Of a DNA stretch of 5,453 nucleotides, positions 1-5,271 are shown in pieces. Source of the stretch: JACNLC01 sp964607375 (GTDB lineage: Bacteria; Fidelibacterota; Marinisomatia; SCGC-AAA003-L08; JACNLC01). The stretch is taken from the NCBI GenBank assembly GCA_964607375.1, contig CAZSJY010000065.1:1-5453 (forward strand), in the 5' to 3' direction. The notes below the pieces were generated by a model, which made no database searches, was not told the DNA's origin, and saw only the letters and a list, made by a program, of their open reading frames with translations. How positions within the stretch are numbered: the stretch's first letter is position 1; each line of letters begins with the position of its first letter. Made by a program: the position numbers and the translations under genes.

Positions 1-186
1 GGCAGTTACGAAAGTGGCTCACAGACCAATCCAGAGGGCCCAAATAGCGGTTCGAACCGAGTTGTACGCGGTGGCAGTTATGGTTATGATTCCTACTTTT
101 TGCGTTGTTCCAATCGTTACTACTACAATCCGAGCAACACGTACAGCTTCATCGGTTTCCGCGTTTGCTCAGTATTGGTTAAATAA
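1..186 (+). CDS. C-terminal end of FGE/SUMF1-fold protein, probable DGR variable target (5' partial)
   Basis: Frame 1 is open from the window edge to TAA at 184-186 and gives the last 61 residues of a longer protein. Seen: NPEGPNSGSNRVVRGGS (residues 10-26) and GFRVC (52-56). These match the C-terminal signature of the formylglycine-generating-enzyme/sulfatase-modifying-factor family (NP.GP..GS.RV.RGGS ... GFRv). Between them, residues 27-50 are rich in Tyr, Ser, Asn and Phe, and nearly all are encoded by codons ending in C or T. In this fold the C-terminal segment is the ligand-binding surface that DGRs diversify, for example in Treponema TvpA-like proteins. The Avd-like frame just downstream supports a role as DGR target rather than sulfatase-activating enzyme. 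GC is about 48% (87 of 180 bases), higher than the genes that follow. Localisation and ligand cannot be told because the N-terminus is outside the window. A non-diversified FGE-fold protein is the main alternative. Confidence 0.85.
   Translation, partial: GSYESGSQTNPEGPNSGSNRVVRGGSYGYDSYFLRCSNRYYYNPSNTYSFIGFRVCSVLVK
67..171 (+). other. Putative DGR variable region (VR)
   Basis: This segment encodes RGGS, a hypervariable-looking stretch, then GFRVCS. Codons 27-33, 36-37, 40-43, 45-46 and 48-50 all end in C or T (for example TAC TAC TAC AAT at 40-43 and TAC AGC TTC at 48-50). Every one can be reached from AAC or AAT by changing only adenines. DGR template repeats of this target class typically read NRNNNNPSN.NNN.GFR, and the residues here (NRYYYNPSNTYSFIGFR) fit that pattern. 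The 3' part (GGTTTCCGCGTTTGC) is GC-rich, as expected for an initiation-of-mutagenic-homing element. The limits are approximate because no template repeat is available for alignment. Confidence 0.65.
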
Positions 187-215
187 AAGTATGCTGTTTT
201 CTGTGTTCTGTAAAA

Positions 216-245
216 CTCAAATTTCACTTTTTAATGAAATTTGAG
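216..245 (+). repeat. Perfect 11-bp inverted repeat between VR gene and avd remnant
   Basis: The left arm CTCAAATTTCA (216-226) and right arm TGAAATTTGAG (235-245) are perfect reverse complements around an 8-base loop. The repeat lies 30 bases after the stop of the VR gene and 11 bases before the avd-like ATG. DGR variable regions are often followed by a hairpin or cruciform that stimulates mutagenic homing, and this is a candidate for that element. The right arm is followed by an A-run, not a U-run, so it does not look like a + strand intrinsic terminator. The right arm also contains the only weak purine-rich site (TTGAG) upstream of 257, so it could limit avd translation. Confidence 0.6.
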
Positions 246-256
246 AAAAAATAAAA

Positions 257-391
257 ATGAAACAATCACCCATTTTTATTAAAGTATATGATTTATCCAA
301 GTGGTTATTGGAGCATACGCATAAATTTCCAAAAAGCCAGAGGTTTGTGATGGCAAAGCGTGTAGAAAAAAAAGGAATATATGTTAGATAA
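257..391 (+). pseudogene. avd: Truncated Avd-like DGR accessory protein (N-terminal third)
   Basis: An ATG at 257 opens a 44-codon frame ending with TAA at 389-391. Residues 8-37 (IKVYDLSKWLLEH, then KFPKSQRFVMAKRVE) resemble the start of the bacterial Avd-like four-helix-bundle family (roughly K.YdLlkWLl.h..kFPks.RF...erie). Avd forms a pentameric barrel that binds the DGR reverse transcriptase and template RNA. Family members are about 110-130 residues, so only the first helix and the start of the second remain. Similarity stops at about residue 37-38, in an A-run; the last residues (KKGIYVR) are read from the ribosome-binding region and first codons of the next gene, which overlaps by 11 bases. 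The position directly behind a VR-bearing gene is canonical for avd. It is probably non-functional. Family assignment is from remembered motifs, not a search. Confidence 0.72.
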
Positions 392-1523
392 ATACATAAA
401 AAATAAATCAAGGGCTGAAATTGGAGCGTTAGAAGGGTGGGTGTCTATTGTTCTAAATGCAGTGATGTTTATTGGAAAATTAATCTTTGGGCTTATCGCT
501 AATAGTGTGTCGCTCATTGCAGATGCGTTTCATACTTTGTCGGATGTTGCAACAAGTATTGTGGTGATAATTGGCTTCAAAGTTGCACAGAAACCCGCTG
601 ATAGAGAACACCCTTACGGTCACGGCCGAGCAGAAACGATTGCAACATTGACCATAGCAATTCTTGTCGGAATGGTCGGATTAGAATTTATAAAAATGGG
701 AATTGAGCGATTATTTTCAAATGAATGTGTGGAGACATCTCCATTGGTAATTACCATTGTTGCAATCACTGTGATTATCAAAGAATGGATGGCTCGTTTT
801 GCCAGTAAATTAGGAGATTTGATAAACTCTGATACACTTCGAGCCGAAGCAATGCATCACAGAAGCGATATGTTATCGTCATTACTTGTGATTGTCGCAT
901 TAGTTGGCGTTTATTTCCATATCAATTGGTTAGATGGTGTGATGGCATTAGGAGTGGCTGCGATGATGTTGCATTCTGGATATGAAATTGCAATGGGTGC
1001 GATAGATGAATTGTTGGGAAAACCTGTTACAAAAGAACTGTTGAACCAAATCAAATCTGAAGCGAAACAAATTCACGGAGTACTAAATTCTCACGATATT
1101 TTTGTTCACACTTATGGAAGTCATAAATTTATATCAATTCATTTAGAAGTATCAGAAGGCCAAACCCCCGAAGAAACTCATCATATAGCTGACCAAGTTG
1201 AGCGACGATTAAATCAGTCGATGAATGCCGAAGTTGTAACGCATATCGATCCGGTTTCTATCGAAGGAGAAGCATATCAAAAAACACGAGATATTCTTGA
1301 CAATATCGTAAAAAGCAATCAAGTTGAATGTTCAATACAAGATTTACGGATTATAGGTAAACCCAATCCTGATGCCATTTTATTTGAGGTCTCTGTTCCG
1401 GTTGATTTTACGGAAAAGGTAAAATTCAAAGAAATCGCAAAAAGAGAGTTAATAAATGTATTTCCGAATTGTATAGTACATTTAGATTTCAAGATAAATA
1501 TTGAAGCAAAAATAAGTAATTAA
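381..1523 (+). CDS. Cation diffusion facilitator (CDF) family metal efflux transporter
   Basis: This 380-residue inner-membrane protein is expected to export divalent metal (Zn, Fe, Mn or Co class) in exchange for protons. About six membrane helices are visible (near residues 19-40, 45-68, 88-107, 121-138, 160-180, 184-203). The transport site pairs HxxxD in helix 2 (H51, D55, in ADAFHTLSD) with HxxxD in helix 5 (H159, D163), and the loop signature HPYGHGRAE spans 77-85. A cytoplasmic dimerisation domain (about 215-292) carries H238, H243, H254 and H288 as possible metal ligands. It is followed by about 85 more residues that look like a second, degenerate copy. Usual CDF length is near 300, so this is a long form. 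The ATG at 381 is preceded by AAGGA (372-376), and the N-terminus fits the family. The metal cannot be assigned. The start overlaps the avd remnant, so its original promoter and leader may have been altered. Confidence 0.93.
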   Translation: MLDKYIKNKSRAEIGALEGWVSIVLNAVMFIGKLIFGLIANSVSLIADAFHTLSDVATSIVVIIGFKVAQKPADREHPYGHGRAETIATLTIAILVGMVGLEFIKMGIERLFSNECVETSPLVITIVAITVIIKEWMARFASKLGDLINSDTLRAEAMHHRSDMLSSLLVIVALVGVYFHINWLDGVMALGVAAMMLHSGYEIAMGAIDELLGKPVTKELLNQIKSEAKQIHGVLNSHDIFVHTYGSHKFISIHLEVSEGQTPEETHHIADQVERRLNQSMNAEVVTHIDPVSIEGEAYQKTRDILDNIVKSNQVECSIQDLRIIGKPNPDAILFEVSVPVDFTEKVKFKEIAKRELINVFPNCIVHLDFKINIEAKISN

Positions 1524-1531
1524 GTAAAATT

Positions 1532-1538
1532 AGAGGAG
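1532..1538 (+). promoter_or_regulatory. Ribosome binding site fixing a GTG start
   Basis: AGAGGAG lies 7 bases upstream of the GTG at 1546. It supports translation from this GTG, since the Rossmann-like start of the dehydrogenase (TIVAMPGDGIG) begins only four residues in and leaves no room for a later start. Confidence 0.75.
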
Positions 1539-1545
1539 ATTAAAA

Positions 1546-2742
1546 GTGGAAAAAAGAACAATAGTTGCGATGCCTGGTGATGGAATTGGAAAAGTTGTAT
1601 TAGACGAAACTATTCGCGTGTTAGATGCGGCTGGATTTGAAGCAAATTATGTTGAAGGTGATATAGGTTGGGAATTTTGGAGATCTGAAGGAAATCCGCT
1701 TCCACAACGAACTATCGATTTGATTGCTGAGCATAAAATTGGTTTGTTTGGAGCAATCACTTCAAAGCCAAAAGATGAAGCATTTGATGAGCTTGCACCT
1801 GAATTGCAAGATAAAAATTTAGTGTATTCAAGTCCAATTGTTGGAATGCGTCAGCATTTTGGTTTGGATATTTGTTTACGACCTTGCAAAACTTATGTTG
1901 GAAATCCATTAAACTTTATCAGACGATCAGATGGTAATAATTTTGATGAGCCTGAAGTTGATGTTGCAATATTTAGACAAAATACTGAGGGATTATACGG
2001 AGGCGTTGAATGGAGTAATCCACCTGCTGATGTTTATGATGCGTTGATGACACATCCTAAATTTGTATCAAACTTTGGTGAAACTCCTGTTGAAGAAATT
2101 TCAGTATCAACACGAATATTTACAAAAAAAGCAACTGAACGAATTTTGAGAGCATCATTCGAGCATGCTAAAAAATATGGATATAAATCTGTAACAGTAT
2201 GTGAAAAACCAAATGTAATCAGAGAAACATCAGGAATGATGTATAAAATGGCTCAGAAAATCCAAAAAGAAGATTATCCAAATATCGAACTTTGGAACAC
2301 TAACATCGATGCACAAATGATGTGGTTGACCAAAAATCCAGAAAACTACGGTGTAATTGTAGCAGGAAATATGTTTGGTGATATTGTATCTGATGGTTTT
2401 GCAGGGCTTATAGGTGGACTTGGATTTGCGTGTTCAGCGCAATATAATCCAGAAACAGGAATTGGCGTGTTTGAACCAACTCACGGTTCTGCACCAAAAT
2501 ATGCAGATTATGAAACTTCAATTGTAAATCCAATTGCGATGATAGAATCGGCGTGTATGATGTTGGATTTTATTGATGAACAAGAAATTTCTTCAAAAAT
2601 TAGAAAAGCAGTCGCAGAAGTTATTCAAGAAGGTAAAGTAAAAACTTACGATATGGCTAAAATGTCAGGACGAGCAGATGTTGTAGAAAAAGGTGCAGCA
2701 TCAACTCAAGAAATGGCAGAAGCGATAATTGAGAAGCTGTGA
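1546..2742 (+). CDS. Isocitrate/isopropylmalate dehydrogenase family protein, probable isocitrate dehydrogenase
   Basis: This 398-residue soluble enzyme would oxidatively decarboxylate a 2-hydroxy-3-carboxy acid. Landmarks by comparison with E. coli Icd: PGDGIG near residue 10; S96, R102 and R112 (SSPIVGMRQ...CLRP) for Ser113, Arg119 and Arg129; R144 and Y151 (FRQNTEGLYGG) for Arg153 and Tyr160; K221 for Lys230; and metal aspartates D255, D279 and D283 (NID..., NMFGDIVSD). H313 to Y319 (HGSAPKY) is the adenine-binding loop. Lys-Tyr there is the NADP-type pair, where isopropylmalate dehydrogenases usually have Asp-Ile. Length and the downstream aconitase-family gene favour isocitrate as substrate; homoisocitrate or isopropylmalate activity is not excluded. 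It begins 22 bases after the transporter gene and probably shares its transcript. The GTG start is supported by AGAGGAG. The link to the hydratase gene is interrupted by about 700 bases of repeat-flanked DNA. Confidence 0.92.
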   Translation: MEKRTIVAMPGDGIGKVVLDETIRVLDAAGFEANYVEGDIGWEFWRSEGNPLPQRTIDLIAEHKIGLFGAITSKPKDEAFDELAPELQDKNLVYSSPIVGMRQHFGLDICLRPCKTYVGNPLNFIRRSDGNNFDEPEVDVAIFRQNTEGLYGGVEWSNPPADVYDALMTHPKFVSNFGETPVEEISVSTRIFTKKATERILRASFEHAKKYGYKSVTVCEKPNVIRETSGMMYKMAQKIQKEDYPNIELWNTNIDAQMMWLTKNPENYGVIVAGNMFGDIVSDGFAGLIGGLGFACSAQYNPETGIGVFEPTHGSAPKYADYETSIVNPIAMIESACMMLDFIDEQEISSKIRKAVAEVIQEGKVKTYDMAKMSGRADVVEKGAASTQEMAEAIIEKL

Positions 2743-2753
2743 TTTAGTAGAAT

Positions 2754-2764
2754 GTAGTTAGTAG
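2754..2764 (+). repeat. Left inverted-repeat arm flanking the four-helix-bundle gene
   Basis: GTAGTTAGTAG is the exact reverse complement of CTACTAACTAC at 3140-3150, on the other side of the IVP-type gene. It contains one inverted copy of the CTAACTAC unit (2754-2761). The adjoining GTAGATAG (2761-2768) is matched in inverse by CTATCTAC at 3419-3426, just before the hydratase gene. Confidence 0.7.
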
Positions 2765-2777
2765 ATAGGGGTAAAGT

Positions 2778-3125
2778 TTGATTCAACATTTTACTGATTT
2801 GCTTGTTTGGCAACAATCACATCAATTGGTTCTTGAGATTTATAAATTGACGAATGATTATCCTTCTGATGAGAAGTTTAGTATTGTAAGTCAAATGAGA
2901 AGGTCTGCATATTCAATTCCAGCTAATATTGCTGAAGGATTCAAAAGAAACGGAGTAAATGATAAAATTCGTTTCTATAACATTGCTCAAGCATCGTTAT
3001 CAGAATTGGAATATTTTCTAATTTTATATAGAGATTTAGGATATTGTAAAAATAACTTAAAATCTGATTTAGAAGAAGTCAATAAACTTTTAGCTGGGTT
3101 AATTAGGTCAATTAAAAATTCCTAA
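2778..3125 (+). CDS. IVP/S23-type four-helix-bundle protein
   Basis: The 115-residue product matches the family first described in intervening sequences of 23S rRNA genes, also annotated as four helix bundle protein or S23 ribosomal protein. Seen: an N-terminal F.DLLVWQQSHQLVLEIYKLT helix (5-25), the signature QMRRSAYSIPANIAEGFKR (39-57), and RFYNIAQASLSELEY (65-79). The length is typical and the gene looks complete. Start: TTG at 2778 is the first possible start after an in-frame TAA at 2772-2774, with AGGGG (2767-2771) six bases upstream; no ATG fits the family's N-terminus. The molecular role is not established, and nucleic-acid binding is suspected from relatives. It is not in an rRNA gene here. 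It separates the dehydrogenase from the hydratase and is bracketed by inverted short repeats, and its stop codon TAA lies inside the first CTAACTAC unit. It shares its fold superfamily with Avd. Confidence 0.9.
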   Translation: MIQHFTDLLVWQQSHQLVLEIYKLTNDYPSDEKFSIVSQMRRSAYSIPANIAEGFKRNGVNDKIRFYNIAQASLSELEYFLILYRDLGYCKNNLKSDLEEVNKLLAGLIRSIKNS

Positions 3126-3150
3126 CTACCAAGTGCTAACTACTAACTAC
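3122..3150 (+). repeat. Three CTAACTAC units, right flank of the four-helix-bundle gene
   Basis: CTAACTAC occurs at 3122-3129, 3136-3143 and 3143-3150; the last two share one C. The first contains the stop codon of the IVP-type gene. Bases 3140-3150 form an 11-bp perfect inverted match with 2754-2764 on the other side of the gene. This looks like a repeat flank belonging to the gene unit rather than a terminator, as no G+C-rich hairpin is formed locally. Confidence 0.8.
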
Positions 3151-3173
3151 TTTTAAATAATATAGGAAAACAA

Positions 3174-3368
3174 ATGAAAAATAATATATTTTGGATATTC
3201 GGGGCACTACAGAGTTTATCACTTGGGACGATAATATTTCTTCTGTTTAGGTCTTTAAATCTAATAATTGAAACTAGTGTAATTGGGCTTGATACACAAA
3301 TTCTATTGAGTATTACATTTCCACTGTTCTTGTTAATTGTAGAATATATTATTTATTCAAAAAAATAG
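3174..3368 (+). CDS. Small two-helix membrane protein, function unknown
   Basis: The 64-residue product consists almost entirely of two hydrophobic segments (about residues 5-26 and 41-61), separated by a short polar turn (SLNLIIETSVIGLDTQ) and ending in YSKK. AGGA (3164-3167) lies six bases before the ATG, which supports real translation. I recognise no family. It lies between the CTAACTAC repeats and the CCTAAAT heptamers, so it could belong to the same inserted block as the four-helix-bundle gene. The Lys-rich N-terminus and C-terminal SKK would both be cytoplasmic in a hairpin topology. A chance frame in AT-rich DNA is possible but less likely given the start site and hydrophobic pattern. 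Confidence 0.55.
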   Translation: MKNNIFWIFGALQSLSLGTIIFLLFRSLNLIIETSVIGLDTQILLSITFPLFLLIVEYIIYSKK

Positions 3369-3396
3369 ATAGTTCTAATGGATATTTGATAACATT

Positions 3397-3417
3397 CCTA
3401 AATCCTAAATCCTAAAT
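3397..3417 (+). repeat. Three tandem CCTAAAT heptamers upstream of the hydratase gene
   Basis: CCTAAAT is repeated exactly at 3397-3403, 3404-3410 and 3411-3417, followed by ACTATCTAC (3418-3426). CTATCTAC is the reverse complement of GTAGATAG at 2761-2768. A nearer inverted match is TAGATAGT (3366-3373) with ACTATCTA (3418-3425). The array sits in the leader of the hydratase gene, 43 bases before its ATG. It may mark the right edge of the inserted block. Confidence 0.8.
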
Positions 3418-3459
3418 ACTATCTACAAACAATAAAATTAACCCTGAAAAGGAAATTAA

Positions 3460-5262
3460 ATGGGCAAGACGATAATTGAAAAAATAATAGAATCGCATTC
3501 AGGCAAGAAAGTTGTTCCTGGAGATATAGTTGATATAAATATTGATGTTCGAGCTGCAAGAGATTTTGGTGGTGCAAATGTTGTTAAAAATCTCAAGGAA
3601 AATAATTTAGGTGTTGAAAATTCTGATAAAACATATTTCACTTTAGATTGTAATCCAGGTGGTTCTGATCAGAAATATGCTACAAATCAACAAATATGTC
3701 GTGATTTTGCTCGCCAAAATTCTATAAAGATTTATGATATTAATGCTGGTATCGGCACACATTTGGCAATAGATGAAGGACTCGCTATTCCAGGGTCAAC
3801 ATTTGTATCAACTGATTCTCATGCCAATATTCTTGGTTCGATTGGTGCATTTGGTCAGGGAATGGGTGATGTTGATATTGCCCATGCATTTGCTTTTGGT
3901 AAAGTTTGGTTTAAAGTCCCAAAATCTATGAAAGTGGTATTAAAAGGGATGCCTTCAGCACAGTCAACTCCAAAAGATTTGACACTGGCTGTATTAAAAG
4001 TTATGGGAGCTAATGGTCTTTTAGGATATTCGGCTGAATTCTATGGTGAGGCAATCGATAAATTAGATTTATCTGGGCGAATTACAATGTCATCAATGGC
4101 AACTGAGATGGGTGGTATTATTGGTATTTTCCCTCCTAATCAGTCTGTTATAGACTATTGCTCAAAAGCTAGTGGAAAAAAAGTAGAACCTGTTTTTGCT
4201 GATTCTGATGCTTCTTATGACAAAATAGTTGAAATAGATGTAGATGAACTTGGCGAACAAATTTCAAAGCCTGGACACCCTGAAGACGTAACTGATATTA
4301 AAGATGTTGTTGGACAGAAAATTGGTTCTGCTTTTATTGGATCTTGCACTAATGGTCGATTTGAAGACATGAAAATTGCAGCTGATATTTTAAAAGGTAA
4401 TAAAGTTGCTCCTGGAGTTGTGCTTAAAATTGTTCCAAGCACTGATGTAGTATGGAAACAGTGTTTAAAAGAAGGTCTGATTGAAATATTTAAAGATGCT
4501 GGAGCATTGGTTAGTAATGCAGGATGTGCGGGATGTGCCGCTGGGCAGGTTGGTCAAAATGGGCTTGGCGAAATAACAGTAAGCACTGGAAATAGAAATT
4601 TTGCTGGTAAACAGGGGCAAGGTGAAGTATATTTAACATCGCCAGTGGTTGTTGCTGCATCTGCTATAGCTGGTGTGATTACTCTTCCTAATGAAATTCC
4701 TTCTAATCCTGTTCTTTTTCAAACTACTGAGAGTAAAGATAAAGTATCGACAACTAATACAATTGCTAAAACTATTAACAGAATGACAAAATTCAAAGGT
4801 TGTGTGTGGGTAATTAAACAGGATAATATTGATACTGATATGATTTTCCATAACCGATATTTAACAATTACCGATATTGATGAAATGGGACAATATACTT
4901 TCGATAACCTTGAAGGATACAAAGATTTTGCCAAAAAGGCTAAACCAGGTGATATTGTGGTTACAGGAAAGAATTTTGGTGCAGGTTCATCACGACAACA
5001 AGCTGTAGATTGTTTTGAAAGTCTCGGGATTTCTATGATTATAGCTGAATCTTTCGGTGCTATTTATGAAAGAAATGCTATCAATAAAGGTTATCCAATT
5101 GTGAGAGCTGATTTGATTTCTGAAGGACTTGAAACAAATCAGGAAATAATAGTAGATTTGGAAACAGGTGTTATTAAATTACCTTCAGACAAAGAAATTA
5201 AAGCTGGATTTTCTGAAGTTCAAATAAATATCTACAATAAAGCTGGTCTTCTTAATAAGTAA
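3460..5262 (+). CDS. Aconitase-family hydratase, LeuC-LeuD-type fusion (probable aconitate hydratase)
   Basis: This 600-residue cytosolic [4Fe-4S] enzyme would interconvert citrate and isocitrate. The large catalytic part (about 1-425) begins like IPM isomerase large subunits (TIIEKIIESHSGKKVVPGDIV). It has STDSHAN (117-123), the cluster cysteines C296 (GSCTNGR), C356 and C359 (NAGCAGCAAG), and GNRNFAGKQGQG (377-388) with YLTSPVVVAASAIAG (391-405). A short linker leads to a swivel domain (about 445-600) like LeuD: VWVIKQDNIDTD, then NFGAGSSR (505-512) with the active-site serine and arginine. True AcnA and AcnB proteins are about 750-900 residues, so this is the compact, isopropylmalate-isomerase-like form, with subunits fused. 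The dehydrogenase upstream favours aconitase; homoaconitase or isopropylmalate isomerase is possible. AAGGAA (3449-3454) precedes the ATG at a good distance. The next gene begins 9 bases after its stop. Confidence 0.9.
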   Translation: MGKTIIEKIIESHSGKKVVPGDIVDINIDVRAARDFGGANVVKNLKENNLGVENSDKTYFTLDCNPGGSDQKYATNQQICRDFARQNSIKIYDINAGIGTHLAIDEGLAIPGSTFVSTDSHANILGSIGAFGQGMGDVDIAHAFAFGKVWFKVPKSMKVVLKGMPSAQSTPKDLTLAVLKVMGANGLLGYSAEFYGEAIDKLDLSGRITMSSMATEMGGIIGIFPPNQSVIDYCSKASGKKVEPVFADSDASYDKIVEIDVDELGEQISKPGHPEDVTDIKDVVGQKIGSAFIGSCTNGRFEDMKIAADILKGNKVAPGVVLKIVPSTDVVWKQCLKEGLIEIFKDAGALVSNAGCAGCAAGQVGQNGLGEITVSTGNRNFAGKQGQGEVYLTSPVVVAASAIAGVITLPNEIPSNPVLFQTTESKDKVSTTNTIAKTINRMTKFKGCVWVIKQDNIDTDMIFHNRYLTITDIDEMGQYTFDNLEGYKDFAKKAKPGDIVVTGKNFGAGSSRQQAVDCFESLGISMIIAESFGAIYERNAINKGYPIVRADLISEGLETNQEIIVDLETGVIKLPSDKEIKAGFSEVQINIYNKAGLLNK

Positions 5263-5269
5263 GGAGGAT
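5261..5269 (+). promoter_or_regulatory. Strong ribosome binding site for the last gene
   Basis: AAGGAGGAT is close to the ideal anti-16S complement. It overlaps the last bases of the hydratase stop codon and ends two bases before the ATG at 5272, with its GGAGG core (5263-5267) four bases away. This fixes the start and suggests co-transcription with the hydratase gene. Confidence 0.75.
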
Positions 5270-5271
5270 AT

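Noticed and set aside
14..244. 76-codon ATG frame at the left edge on the + strand
   Set aside because: It is a shadow of frame 1, which carries the clear FGE C-terminal motifs and ends at 186; its own translation has no recognisable pattern.
216..245. Intrinsic terminator
   Set aside because: The stem is almost all A+T and is followed by A-runs, not U-runs, on the + strand; on the - strand a short T-run follows, but there is no gene there to terminate.
2778..3125. Fragment of a 23S rRNA intervening sequence
   Set aside because: The gene belongs to the family found in such inserts, but both sides are protein-coding genes and no rRNA sequence is present.
3397..3417. CRISPR or telomere-like array
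   Set aside because: Units are 7 bases with no spacers and only three copies; this is a simple tandem repeat.
3366..3425. Regulatory hairpin formed by TAGATAGT and ACTATCTA
   Set aside because: An 8-bp A+T-rich stem with a 44-base loop is too weak to claim as a functional RNA structure; it is noted only as part of the repeat block.
4215..4934. Minus-strand frames opposite the hydratase gene, and others at 217-517 and 3456-3641
   Set aside because: All lie antisense to strongly supported + strand genes or the avd remnant, lack ribosome binding sites and family motifs, and are explained as shadows.
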